DNA from: a virus
Virus record (IMG/VR): IMGVR_UViG_3300028829_003283
Coordinates: 1-62,730 of that record
DNA: 62,730 nt
Reading direction: 5' to 3' (one strand)
Shown here: positions 12,750-20,951 of the stretch, in pieces
How positions within the stretch are numbered: position 1 is the stretch's first letter
How the letters are laid out: each line of letters opens with the position of its first letter
Translations under genes and position numbers: made by a program
The notes under the pieces: model-generated
Told to the model about the DNA's origin: nothing
The model's database searches: none
The model's input: only the letters and a program-made list of their open reading frames with translations

Positions 12750-14894
12750 ATGAGAGATAACACTAAGTATTCATCTTATTGGTTGCGAGATGGCCTATTT
12801 GATGATGATGATACGACTACAGAAGTCGAATCTAAACATTCTAATCTGATGGCTCTTGCCTCTTATAAGAAGGCTATTGGAAACTTCGTTAACATTGTTA
12901 CCAACGATAACATCCCTGTTACATTTGATGTGCGTGGGGATAATTCTTACACCGATGGTAGTTCGGTAACCATCTCAGCTAAGATGGATGATAAGGATTT
13001 TGATTCTACGGTGGGGTTGGCATTGCACGAAGGTTCTCATATCAAACTCACCGACTTCAATACTCTTCAAAAGATTCGTTCAAATGATATTGGATTGAGT
13101 TATGATTACTACCAACAATTGGCTGATAAGCATTATGGTGGTGATATTTATCAAACTCAAAATTGGGTAAATGGTTTAGTTAAGGATTTACTCAATGTGA
13201 TTGAGGACCGCCGGATTGATAACTACATTTATCAATCATCACCTGGCTACAAAGGTTACTACCACGCGATGTACGATAAGTACTTCAACGCTAAGATTAT
13301 TGATAAGGGATTGACCTCATCTGAGTATCGTACTGAGGATTGGGAATCTTATATGTTCCGTATCATCAACATCACCAACGCTAATCGTGATTTGGATGCA
13401 CTGAATCAACTGCGTGGTGTGTGGAATCTGATGGATTTGGGTAACATTGAACGACTCACTTCCACTCAGAAGTGTTTGGATTTGGCTGTTGAAATCTTCC
13501 AATTGGTTGAGAACTCACTTCCACCAACTGAACAACCTGAGCAAGATTGTGATGGAGATGGTGAGGGTGATGGTCAATCCGATGAGAATCAGCAAGAGAC
13601 CGGAGAAGGTTCTGGTGGAGGTGGTGATAACTCCGAAACCAATGGTACTGATAATACCGAAGGTGGTGGGGGTGACCCAAAGGATGGTTCTGATGGTGTA
13701 GATGATACCGATGGAGATGCAGATGGTGATGATGTGAAGAGTGGTCGTTCTTCTTACAACCCCACTGGGGCTGGTGGTGATGGTTCTAACAACCAACCTA
13801 CCGATACAAAGAGTGATGGCGACGGTGAACTATCAGACCGCCAGAAATCTCAGCTTGAGAAGGCCATTGAGAAGCAAAAGAAGTTTCAGAATGGTGATAC
13901 TACCAAAAAGAAGGTTTCTAAGAATGAGGCAACTAAGTTGGATTCTCTGAGTAAGGCTGGTATTGAGGAAAAGTTGGCTGGTAAGGATTACCAATCTGGT
14001 CGCTACTACAGAGTTGATAAGCAGACTCCCGTGATGATTGTTCGAAACTTCAGTAAGAACCTCGTCGATAGTGGTATTTTGGATATGACAGGTTCTTATT
14101 GGACTGCTCGTAATGAAGAAGCTGTTCGTAAGGGAGTTGTATTGGGTACTGTTCTTGGTAAGAAGTTGAAACTTCGTAGTGAGGAACGTTCATTGGTTAC
14201 TCCTCGAATGAAGAATGGTCGAATCTCTGGTCGATTGTTGCATGAGTTGGGTATGGGTAATACTCAAATCTTCGACCAGACTATCATTAACAAACACAAC
14301 CCCGCCTTTGTTCACATCTCTATCGATGCTAGTTCTTCGATGGGTGGTAAGAAGTGGACCAACACCCAAACGGCTGCGGTGGCTATCGCTAAGGCGGCTT
14401 CAATGACCAACAATCTTGATGTGGTGATTTCTTATCGCTCGATTCAATGTGGGGCTGGTAACCACCGAAACGTTCAACCACTTATGTTGATTGCATACGA
14501 TTCTCGTAAAGATAAGTTCTCTAAGGTTCAGCAGTTGTTCGAATACCTTAACCCGTGTGGGACTACTCCTGAGGGGTTGTGTTTCGAATCTATTTTGAAT
14601 GAGATTACCAACACTAACAAAGGTGTTGATAGTTACTTCATCAACTTCTCTGATGGTTATCCTGGCTTCTCTAACAACGATATGGATTATGGTGGTACTG
14701 AGGCTGTTAACCACACAGCGACTCAGGTGAAGAAAATTCAACAGGCGGGTATCAAAGTTCTTTCTTACTTTGTTTACGATAACTACGATAGTGGGGTTGA
14801 AAACTTCCAACGGATGTATGGTAAATCAGCAACTTCAGTTGATACCACCAATCTAATGGCTCTCACCAAAACTTTGAACAAATTGTTCCAATAA
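12750..14894 (+). CDS. CobT-like metallopeptidase/VWA protein (714 aa)
   Basis: Partner of the AAA protein at 15297. The N-terminal third holds an HExxH-type site (HEGSH, residues 93-97), as in the putative metallopeptidase domain of VWA proteins. Residues about 265-365 are a very acidic, glycine-rich linker. The C-terminal third is a von Willebrand A domain with a complete MIDAS: DASSS (526-530), CGTTPEG, and FSDGYPG. CobT of the cobaltochelatase and other VWA partners of MoxR ATPases share this order. Here, cobalt chelation is unlikely because no other cobalamin gene is present. The start at 12750 is preferred over 12693, which lies in the promoter. Confidence 0.85.
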   Translation: MRDNTKYSSYWLRDGLFDDDDTTTEVESKHSNLMALASYKKAIGNFVNIVTNDNIPVTFDVRGDNSYTDGSSVTISAKMDDKDFDSTVGLALHEGSHIKLTDFNTLQKIRSNDIGLSYDYYQQLADKHYGGDIYQTQNWVNGLVKDLLNVIEDRRIDNYIYQSSPGYKGYYHAMYDKYFNAKIIDKGLTSSEYRTEDWESYMFRIINITNANRDLDALNQLRGVWNLMDLGNIERLTSTQKCLDLAVEIFQLVENSLPPTEQPEQDCDGDGEGDGQSDENQQETGEGSGGGGDNSETNGTDNTEGGGGDPKDGSDGVDDTDGDADGDDVKSGRSSYNPTGAGGDGSNNQPTDTKSDGDGELSDRQKSQLEKAIEKQKKFQNGDTTKKKVSKNEATKLDSLSKAGIEEKLAGKDYQSGRYYRVDKQTPVMIVRNFSKNLVDSGILDMTGSYWTARNEEAVRKGVVLGTVLGKKLKLRSEERSLVTPRMKNGRISGRLLHELGMGNTQIFDQTIINKHNPAFVHISIDASSSMGGKKWTNTQTAAVAIAKAASMTNNLDVVISYRSIQCGAGNHRNVQPLMLIAYDSRKDKFSKVQQLFEYLNPCGTTPEGLCFESILNEITNTNKGVDSYFINFSDGYPGFSNNDMDYGGTEAVNHTATQVKKIQQAGIKVLSYFVYDNYDSGVENFQRMYGKSATSVDTTNLMALTKTLNKLFQ

Positions 14895-14898
14895 TCAT

Positions 14899-14960
14899 TT
14901 AACAATTTGATAACATTAAAAGCTTGTGTAATCCAAAATATTTCGTATCTTTACTATGTA
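14899..14960 (+). promoter_or_regulatory. TTAACA-class early promoter P8
   Basis: TTAACA at 14899 and the near-copy ATAACA at 14910. CTTG is at 14923-14926 and TATCTTTA at 14946-14953, followed by CTATGTAATGATTGAG. It drives the gene at 14992. Confidence 0.78.
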
Positions 14961-14991
14961 ATGATTGAGATGATTAACGAATTGAATTGAT

Positions 14992-15204
14992 ATGGCGAAA
15001 GCAAGAAAGACACTTGAGGTAGTAACGATGTTGGAGTGGGCCAATGGCCAGTTGGCCTATGAGGGTCACGGACAAGGCCATAAGGCTGGTATTTGTACTA
15101 TGATTGAAAGAATCCTTATGGATGCTGGGTGTTATAATGGGTATAATTACCTCATTACTTCCGGCGATGGTTATGAGTATACTCGGCAATACTATGGGAT
15201 TTAA
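14992..15204 (+). CDS. hypothetical protein (70 aa)
   Basis: 70-residue glycine/tyrosine-rich soluble protein (MLEWANGQLAYEGHGQGHK). It sits alone between the VWA protein and the AAA ATPase with its own promoter. It may act with that pair, but nothing in the sequence shows how. Confidence 0.7.
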   Translation: MAKARKTLEVVTMLEWANGQLAYEGHGQGHKAGICTMIERILMDAGCYNGYNYLITSGDGYEYTRQYYGI

Positions 15205-15263
15205 CGATTTGTTAACATTAGAAATTTGGAATATTAAAAAATAAGTGGTACTTTAGTACTGTA
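15201..15263 (+). promoter_or_regulatory. TTAACA-class early promoter P9
   Basis: Boxes TTAACG at 15201 and TTAACA at 15212. TTTG is at 15225-15228 and TACTTTAG at 15249-15256, followed by TACTGTAAGATTAAGAG. It drives the gene at 15297. Confidence 0.8.
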
Positions 15264-15296
15264 AGATTAAGAGTTAAACATTAAAACAGAGTTATT

Positions 15297-16568
15297 ATGA
15301 AATCACAGCGATTTGTTTATTTGAAGGTTGAGCGAGATATCGACAACCAATTGGTTCTGGTCGATTCGGCTGGTAAGAAGTTTTTAGTTCCTTCAATCAA
15401 TGAGAAGGGAACATCATTGTATAAGCGTGCTGTTTCGGCCGCTAACAATCCCACTAAGTATTGTTTCAAAGTTCGTGTAAAGGGAAATCTATCCGAAGGT
15501 TCTGTTGAGTACGGACGGAATCCTGGTGAGAATTTCAATGGGGCTGAGCCCGTTACCAACTTTAACCGACCAAATGGTGGGTTGGAACAATACGAAATGA
15601 AGGTTACTCCTCAGGCAGAAGTTGCTGAAAAGCCCGTTGAAGAGAATGTTCTCAACTTCATTCACAATGAATCTGAAGGTTTGAAACCACAGATGTTGTT
15701 TATGAATCCATTGAAGTGGAAGTATCTTATCCGTAACATCATTCGTGGTAAGAACATTATGATGACCGGACCGGCTGGTTGTGGTAAAACGATGGCTGCT
15801 AAAGCAGCGGCTAATTCGATTGAGGGTTACACTATGGAAATCTTCAATTTGGGTTCAACGCAAGACCCCCGAGCAACGCTAATCGGTAATACTCAGTTCG
15901 ATACTAAGAAAGGTACTGTGTTCTCTCCTTCACCATTTGTGAAGGCGATTCAGACTCCAAACACCGTGATTGTGTTGGATGAAATCTCCCGAGCTCACCC
16001 TGAGGCCCACAACATTCTGATGAGTGTTTTGGATGCCGGGCAACGTTACTTACGTTTGGATGAGGCGGCTGATTCGCCTGTAGTGAAGGTGGCTGATGGA
16101 GTTTCTTTCATCGCTTCCGCTAACATCGGTAATGAATACACTTCGACTCGTCAACTTGACCGAGCCATTGTTGACCGATTCACTATCATCGAAATGGATA
16201 CTCTGACCGCTGATGAGGAATCTTCTCTTCTTCAGATGATGTATCCTTCGGTTGATAACGGAGTTCTCTCCAATGTGGCTCAAATCACTTCAATGACTCG
16301 AAACGATTTGAAGAAAGAAACTCCGACTATCTCAAACGCACTTTCGACTCGTTCTGCGGTTGAGATTGGTTCACTTCTCTACGATGGGTTCTCTCTCGCT
16401 GAGGCTGCTGAAATTACCATCTACCCATTGTTCGATGATGCAGGTGGGGCTCAATCAGAACGAACGTTCATTAAGCAGTACGTTCAGAAGTATGTTGGTT
16501 CAACCGATGAGGAAAACCTCTTCAACGTTGACTCTGAGCAAGATGTTGATGTTTCAAATCCTTTCTAA
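15297..16568 (+). CDS. MoxR/CobS-like AAA+ ATPase (423 aa)
   Basis: Walker A TGPAGCGKT (residues 157-165, lysine 164), Walker B IVLDEIS (D228, E229), sensor-1 region ASANIGNEYT, and the arginine-finger region LDRAIVDRFT identify a MoxR-type AAA+ ATPase. CobS-like proteins are widespread in T4-like marine phages. About 130 residues before the AAA core form a separate β-rich domain. MoxR ATPases work with VWA proteins, and that partner lies two genes upstream. Both genes have their own TTAACA promoter, so they are probably expressed together early. Confidence 0.9.
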   Translation: MKSQRFVYLKVERDIDNQLVLVDSAGKKFLVPSINEKGTSLYKRAVSAANNPTKYCFKVRVKGNLSEGSVEYGRNPGENFNGAEPVTNFNRPNGGLEQYEMKVTPQAEVAEKPVEENVLNFIHNESEGLKPQMLFMNPLKWKYLIRNIIRGKNIMMTGPAGCGKTMAAKAAANSIEGYTMEIFNLGSTQDPRATLIGNTQFDTKKGTVFSPSPFVKAIQTPNTVIVLDEISRAHPEAHNILMSVLDAGQRYLRLDEAADSPVVKVADGVSFIASANIGNEYTSTRQLDRAIVDRFTIIEMDTLTADEESSLLQMMYPSVDNGVLSNVAQITSMTRNDLKKETPTISNALSTRSAVEIGSLLYDGFSLAEAAEITIYPLFDDAGGAQSERTFIKQYVQKYVGSTDEENLFNVDSEQDVDVSNPF

Positions 16569-16579
16569 AAACAATGTTT

Positions 16580-16625
16580 AACTCTGAGATATCCCCCGAA
16601 AGGGGGAATCTCTTACCTCAGAGTT
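16580..16625 (+). other. nested hairpin between genes
   Basis: AACTCTGAG (16580-16588) pairs with CTCAGAGTT (16617-16625), enclosing CCCCC GAAA GGGGG. GAGAT/ATCTC offers an alternative stem. No T-run follows, so it may be an RNA 3'-end stabiliser or a processing site. Its 3' arm overlaps the -33 element of the next promoter. Confidence 0.6.
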
Positions 16626-16661
16626 TGGATATAATAGATATTTTTTGTATATTTAAAATAA
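16624..16661 (+). promoter_or_regulatory. Bacteroidetes-type promoter
   Basis: TTTG at 16624-16627 and TATATTTA at 16648-16655, 24 bp between starts. It drives the operon beginning at 16666, whose ATG is about 5 bases after the predicted transcription start. Confidence 0.75.
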
Positions 16662-16665
16662 AACT

Positions 16666-16977
16666 ATGAAAAACAATATTGAAGTTTGTAAAATGGTTAT
16701 CGAAGTCCTTAACGAAGATGGGTTCTTTGAAAACGAATGGATTGATGAAAACAAATTCCGGCCACGTTTCTACAAAGCCGCAGAAAAGGTTGAGTGTGAT
16801 GATACAGAAACCTTGGTAAACACACTAATGGCTTTAGCAGAACAGGTCTCTAAGGATATCATTCGAGAAAACGTAGATACCACATTGAATGAGTTGACCA
16901 AAAAGGGACTTGTGAAATCCGTTGTAATGGATAACGGACAAATTGGGTATGAACTAAACACTAACAACAATGAGTAA
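16666..16977 (+). CDS. hypothetical protein (103 aa)
   Basis: Helical acidic protein of 103 residues with a winged-helix-like end (LNELTKKGLVKSVVMDNGQIGYEL), a pattern often seen in small DNA-binding or phage early proteins; this resemblance is weak. It overlaps the next gene by 8 bases. Confidence 0.75.
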   Translation: MKNNIEVCKMVIEVLNEDGFFENEWIDENKFRPRFYKAAEKVECDDTETLVNTLMALAEQVSKDIIRENVDTTLNELTKKGLVKSVVMDNGQIGYELNTNNNE

Positions 16978-17383
16978 AGAAGAACTACACGATGAAAATC
17001 TTATTCCAGATAATTACTGGTCTGAGTTAAGTGAAGAGGAACGTGCAGCGATGGCTAAAGCTATCGATGAGGCTGAAGAGCAGTTCCTTCAGAATCCTGA
17101 AGAATGGGATGAGATGGATGAGGCATACTATGAGAGTATGCGTGACCGATTTGAAAAGGGGCCAGATGAGATTGGCCCTCGACAATTTAAAACCTATATG
17201 AATCGGAACATACCGATTTGGGTTTTTATAATGCCAGCTGGACGTCAGCATGATGGTGAGAACTTTGTAAGTTACTACCATGTGATTGCTGAGGATATGC
17301 AGAATGGTGAAGTAAATGGTGATTACGCACTGCTTACAGAGCAAGAATTAGAATCTAAGTATAACATTAAGTATAACGTTTAA
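16970..17383 (+). CDS. hypothetical acidic protein (137 aa)
   Basis: The first 75 residues are very acidic (EEERAAMAKAIDEAEEQFL; EEWDEMDEAYYESM), followed by a β-rich half (IPIWVFIMPAGRQHDGENF). No family is recognised. Overlap with the upstream frame suggests coupling. Confidence 0.75.
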   Translation: MSKEELHDENLIPDNYWSELSEEERAAMAKAIDEAEEQFLQNPEEWDEMDEAYYESMRDRFEKGPDEIGPRQFKTYMNRNIPIWVFIMPAGRQHDGENFVSYYHVIAEDMQNGEVNGDYALLTEQELESKYNIKYNV

Positions 17384-17393
17384 AATTAAAATT

Positions 17394-17594
17394 ATGAAGT
17401 ATTACAAAGCAAAAGTAAAAGTTATCACACAGGATGACAAAGGTAGACAAAAGAAGAACGTAGAAGAGTATTTGGTAAACGCTGTTTCTGTAACAGATGC
17501 TGAAACTAAAGTTCACGAAGAGTTCAAAAACGATTCCGTAGAGTTTGAAGTGGCTTCGGTGATTGAGACTAAGATTCTAAAAGTTATCGAATAA
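17394..17594 (+). CDS. DUF4494 family protein (66 aa)
   Basis: The sequence MKYYKAKVKVITQDDKGRQK, then VEEYLVNAVSVTDAETKVH and VEFEVASVIETKILKVIE matches the DUF4494 family, small proteins found mainly in Bacteroidetes and their phages. Function unknown. Its presence supports the host assignment. Confidence 0.85.
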   Translation: MKYYKAKVKVITQDDKGRQKKNVEEYLVNAVSVTDAETKVHEEFKNDSVEFEVASVIETKILKVIE

Positions 17595-17600
17595 CGGAAT

Positions 17601-17894
17601 ATGGAACTTGATAAGAAGGTGTTTAAGCGATTAAAGAATAAAGTTCTAAAGAAGTACCCAACCGCATCCACTCAGATGACTGCAGATGGTAGGTACTTTG
17701 TTTCAGATGGTACAGATAATCTATTGCTTGAGGAGTATATGATACCACCACAATCTACTGTGACTGCGGCTTGGTATTGGATGGCGGAAACGATGCGTGT
17801 AAATCAGAACATTGAACGTACACACCCCAATCGAATGGATGTGGGTTCATTTGAAAGAAAGTTCAACAGAATTTCTCAAAGAAACAGGCGTTAA
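17601..17894 (+). CDS. hypothetical basic protein (97 aa)
   Basis: 97 residues, basic, with a conserved-looking core DGRYFVSDGTDNLLLEEYM and an arginine-rich end (RKFNRISQRNRR). No family is recognised. Last gene before a TATTTATT motif. Confidence 0.75.
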   Translation: MELDKKVFKRLKNKVLKKYPTASTQMTADGRYFVSDGTDNLLLEEYMIPPQSTVTAAWYWMAETMRVNQNIERTHPNRMDVGSFERKFNRISQRNRR

Positions 17895-17917
17895 TGTAGT
17901 TTCATTAAACTTTATTT

Positions 17918-17928
17918 TATATTTATTG
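17918..17928 (+). promoter_or_regulatory. TATTTATA-class motif (imperfect)
   Basis: TATATTTATTG, one mismatch from the TATTTATA core, 32 bp upstream of the gene at 17960 in an AT-rich gap. Confidence 0.35.
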
Positions 17929-17959
17929 ATAACAAGTTAAATAAATCAAATACTGTATA

Positions 17960-18253
17960 ATGAAGAATCATTCAGGAAAGCCGAGAGGTAGAGTTAATAT
18001 GGGCGGAGCGACCCATGCCAAAGATAGAGACCGTTTAAAAAGTTTAGGTAAACACTATAATTCAATTGACTTTGAAGTAAGTGATTCAATTACAGAAGCA
18101 AACTACAAAGATAAATCACAACCAATCGGAACATTGGTTATTGGTAATCGTAATGTAGATTTGACGTGGTCTGAGTGTACTAAGTTAATGCAAACACTTT
18201 CAGATGCACAGCTGATTCACAGACGAAAAATTCAAATGGGTTTGTTTAGGTAA
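17960..18253 (+). CDS. hypothetical protein (97 aa)
   Basis: A basic N-terminus (NHSGKPRGRVNMGGATHAKD) is followed by a small β/α domain (IGTLVIGNRNVDLTWSECTK). No family is assigned. It is followed after 11 bp by the gene at 18265. Confidence 0.75.
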   Translation: MKNHSGKPRGRVNMGGATHAKDRDRLKSLGKHYNSIDFEVSDSITEANYKDKSQPIGTLVIGNRNVDLTWSECTKLMQTLSDAQLIHRRKIQMGLFR

Positions 18254-18264
18254 ACAAACTATAA

Positions 18265-18675
18265 ATGAAAGCATCGGATTTATTCAAAGAATTGGGGTTA
18301 GGAGATGATGAGTTAAACGAAGCACGTGAGTGGGTTAACTACAAACACTTCGCAGAAACAGTACCAGATATACTCCAACTAAGTGAATACGTCGATACAA
18401 TCTATAAGCAAGTTGTTGAAAAAGATGCTAAACCACATAAGTGGTTTTCTGAACGCTATATGGTAGAGCGCTACCTAACATCTAATGTAGTGGTAGATGG
18501 TGAGTATCTAAATAATCTAATCACCAGAGTTGGTAAGATTAAGGAGCGTACAAGCCATCTACCACACATTGATAACTTCCTAACTCTTATTTCAGATACA
18601 GTTAGTACAAATCGTAAGGCACTCCCCAAAGAATGTCTGTTGTTTCTAAATGAATTATATAAAGGAAACCTATAA
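18265..18675 (+). CDS. hypothetical helical protein (136 aa)
   Basis: Largely helical 136-residue protein starting MKASDLFKELGLGDDELNEA. No known motif. It is in a run of four closely spaced genes, 17960-19292. Confidence 0.75.
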   Translation: MKASDLFKELGLGDDELNEAREWVNYKHFAETVPDILQLSEYVDTIYKQVVEKDAKPHKWFSERYMVERYLTSNVVVDGEYLNNLITRVGKIKERTSHLPHIDNFLTLISDTVSTNRKALPKECLLFLNELYKGNL

Positions 18676-18687
18676 AACCAACTATTT

Positions 18688-18891
18688 ATGAATAGGATGA
18701 GTTTACATTACATAGATGAACCATATAGAGTTGAGATAGTTAATATACTATCTTCCACCGATTCGGAAGAGAATCGACTTCAACAGCTCAAACTTTATCT
18801 AATAAGTACACCATACTTCAAACACTTCACCAGTGAACCATCTTGGTTGACTCGTGAAATTTACAACGATTTCAAAAAGGAAAGGAGATGA
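18688..18891 (+). CDS. hypothetical protein (67 aa)
   Basis: 67 residues, helical, with a basic end (YNDFKKERR). It overlaps the next gene by ATGA. No family is recognised. Confidence 0.7.
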   Translation: MNRMSLHYIDEPYRVEIVNILSSTDSEENRLQQLKLYLISTPYFKHFTSEPSWLTREIYNDFKKERR

Positions 18892-19292
18892 GAATGGCTA
18901 ATTCAGATTACTGGGATGAGGGTGAGTTCAACTTCTTTAGTTCATTAGAGGATGTAGATAAGTTATTATATCTATATGATTTAATGATTGGAGAGTTCGC
19001 TTATGAATATGAAGGTAAGGGTGGTGATTATTTTGAGTTTGAACTTGAAGATGATATGCCCGAACCTAAAGAACGGATAGATGTTCAAATGGAATTCATC
19101 AGAGAAGATGGGTATGATACTATCGTACTTACTGGTGGGAGCTTGTTTCCTTTAGAAAAGGTTGCTAGAGATTTAATGATGAATGGTATGATTCTTATGG
19201 ACCGCCAGGTTGAGTTTACCAATTATGAGCCGTGGGAAGTAAAACTATCTCACAGACTTGTGGGTAGTGGTAACCCAATATCACTTAACTGA
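18888..19292 (+). CDS. hypothetical acidic protein (134 aa)
   Basis: Acidic N-terminal part (GGDYFEFELEDDMPEPKERI) and a mixed C-terminal part (FIREDGYDTIVLTGGSLFPLE). No family is recognised. A short CTGACA/TGTCAG hairpin overlaps its stop (19289-19303), without a T-run. Confidence 0.7.
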   Translation: MRMANSDYWDEGEFNFFSSLEDVDKLLYLYDLMIGEFAYEYEGKGGDYFEFELEDDMPEPKERIDVQMEFIREDGYDTIVLTGGSLFPLEKVARDLMMNGMILMDRQVEFTNYEPWEVKLSHRLVGSGNPISLN

Positions 19293-19369
19293 CAAAATGT
19301 CAGTATCTAACTGACGTTATTTCCAATTTTACTCAATGGTATGGTATTCGTAATATAGAGTACGAATCT

Positions 19370-19377
19370 TATTTATA
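19370..19377 (+). promoter_or_regulatory. TATTTATA-class (putative late) promoter
   Basis: Core TATTTATA, 22 bp before the hsp20 ATG, with no -33 TTTG at the right distance. Confidence 0.45.
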
Positions 19378-19399
19378 AAACCAAAAGGAGTAATACACT

Positions 19400-19741
19400 A
19401 TGTTTTTACAATTTAACAAAGCTATGTTTGACATGTTTGATGTACCATATGAAAATATCAAAACCACACAACGAAGTACTATGAAAATCGATGGAGATGA
19501 TTTCACTATGAAATTTGATGTTCCTGGATTCTCTAAAAAGGATTTCAATATCACTGTAGAGGATTCTGTACTAACCATTGAAGGTTCGACTGAGGATAGG
19601 GAGTTCTTTAAGAGCTATCGCATTCAGGAGGATTGGGATGTTGCTAGAGCCGAAGCAACCGTTAAGAATGGTGTTTTGAATATCACCTTCCCAAAGAAGG
19701 AGGAGAAGAAAGCCAAAACCATTGAGGTTACAATTAAGTGA
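19400..19741 (+). CDS. hsp20: Hsp20 small heat-shock protein
   Basis: α-crystallin-domain chaperone that holds unfolding proteins. MKFDVPGFSKKDFNITVED and VLTIEG give the first β-strands, and NGVLNITFPK carries the G-x-L family signature before a lysine-rich tail. At 113 residues it has a short N-terminal arm, as in the Hsp20 proteins of T4-like cyanophages. A clear Shine-Dalgarno (AAGGAG) precedes the ATG. Confidence 0.93.
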   Translation: MFLQFNKAMFDMFDVPYENIKTTQRSTMKIDGDDFTMKFDVPGFSKKDFNITVEDSVLTIEGSTEDREFFKSYRIQEDWDVARAEATVKNGVLNITFPKKEEKKAKTIEVTIK

Positions 19742-19929
19742 TTGTATGTAAGGAGTTTCTAAACGTATCGGATAAGTTATGGGTGATACAACGCAAAATT
19801 AGAATAGACCAGAATCCGATTGTAAGTAGCTGGCGCAGCCATTTACGTTCAGATAAGGTTTTTAAGAAAGAGCCATTTTATTATTTTTGCGAAGAAGTTT
19901 TGGATGTTGAACCGATAGAAGAAACTTAA
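19738..19929 (+). CDS. hypothetical protein (63 aa), GTG start
   Basis: The frame begins with GTG overlapping the hsp20 stop (GTGA) and encodes a 63-residue basic-then-acidic protein (WVIQRKIRIDQNPIVSSWRS; EEVLDVEPIEET). Translational coupling to hsp20 is likely. Confidence 0.6.
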   Translation: MIVCKEFLNVSDKLWVIQRKIRIDQNPIVSSWRSHLRSDKVFKKEPFYYFCEEVLDVEPIEET

Positions 19930-19988
19930 CAATTATTTAACAAAGGGGACTTGTATTAGTCCCCTTTTTTTTGTACTTTTACATAGTA
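19926..19988 (+). promoter_or_regulatory. TTAACA-class promoter P10 fused with a terminator
   Basis: TTAACA boxes begin at 19926 and 19937. CTTG (19950-19953) lies within the terminator hairpin and TACTTTTA is at 19974-19981 after the T-run. It drives the uvsE gene and is built like P6. Confidence 0.8.
19945..19972 (+). terminator. intrinsic terminator overlapping promoter P10
   Basis: GGGGACT (19945-19951), loop TGTATT, AGTCCCC (19958-19964), then eight T. It ends the hsp20 transcript. Confidence 0.85.
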
Positions 19989-20004
19989 AAACAAAACAAC
20001 AGAT

Positions 20005-20907
20005 ATGGGACACTTAGGATATGCGTGTATCAATATGACGCTAGGTAAAAAAGGTATTACTACCAATCGTAGTATGATTAAACGAACCTTCTTACAAAAA
20101 GGTATTCCCTATGCTTCTGAACTCAGTATTCAGAACGTAAGGGATTTGATTGAGATTATCAAATGGAATGAGCAGAACGATGTTAAGTTCTTTCGTATGA
20201 GTTCCAATGTATTTCCGTGGAGTTCGGAGTATCCACTATCATCACTACCACATTATGACCGTATCAAAAACTTATTGGCTGGTGCTGGTAATTTGGTGGA
20301 TAAGTATGGTCATCGTATCACATCCCATCCTGGCCCATTCAATGTGCTAGTATCACCCAATGAGAACGTAGTTAAGAACACTATTACAGACCTTTCGATA
20401 CATGGTGAGGTCTTTGATATGATGGGTCTATCTCGTACTCCCTACAACAAGCTGAACATTCATTGTAATGGTGTGTATGGTGATAAGATATCTGCTATGG
20501 ATAGATTCTGTAAGAACTTTGAGAGGTTGCCCGAATCAGTTCAGACTCGTTTGACTGTAGAGAATGATGATAAAGCATCTATGTACTCAGTAAAAGATTT
20601 GATGTACATTCACGAACGAATTGGTATTCCTATTGTGTTTGACTACCATCACCACAAATTTTGTACGGGTGGCTTGACTGAAGAAGAAGCTCTCAAACTT
20701 GCTGCTAGTACTTGGGGTGATATCAAACCAGTTGTTCATTACTCTGAGAGTAAAGCATTACATGAGAACAATGAATCTATTAAACCACAAGCACATTCAG
20801 ATTACATCTCTGAAACAATTAATACATATGGTTTAGATGTTGATATAATGATAGAAGCTAAAGCTAAAGAACTGACCCTTTTGGAGTATCGAAAGGTCAG
20901 CGCATAA
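20005..20907 (+). CDS. uvsE: UV DNA-damage endonuclease (UvsE/UVDE)
   Basis: TIM-barrel repair nuclease that nicks next to UV photoproducts. LGYACINMTLG at the start, FFRMSSNVFPW, RITSHPGPFNVL, NIHCNGVYGDKISAMDRF, LTVENDDK and VFDYHHHKF all match the UvdE family and contain the metal-binding His, Asp and Glu residues. At 300 residues it is full length. Its own TTAACA promoter and terminator set it apart as an independently expressed early gene. Confidence 0.94.
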   Translation: MGHLGYACINMTLGKKGITTNRSMIKRTFLQKGIPYASELSIQNVRDLIEIIKWNEQNDVKFFRMSSNVFPWSSEYPLSSLPHYDRIKNLLAGAGNLVDKYGHRITSHPGPFNVLVSPNENVVKNTITDLSIHGEVFDMMGLSRTPYNKLNIHCNGVYGDKISAMDRFCKNFERLPESVQTRLTVENDDKASMYSVKDLMYIHERIGIPIVFDYHHHKFCTGGLTEEEALKLAASTWGDIKPVVHYSESKALHENNESIKPQAHSDYISETINTYGLDVDIMIEAKAKELTLLEYRKVSA

Positions 20908-20951
20908 TTGTGGGGTTAGGCTTGTTTTAGAATTAATTCTAAATATTTCAA

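Noticed and set aside
13447-13701. Alternative frames within the acidic linker of the VWA protein
   Set aside because: The low-complexity GAT/GGT-rich linker leaves several frames open by chance; no independent signal supports them.
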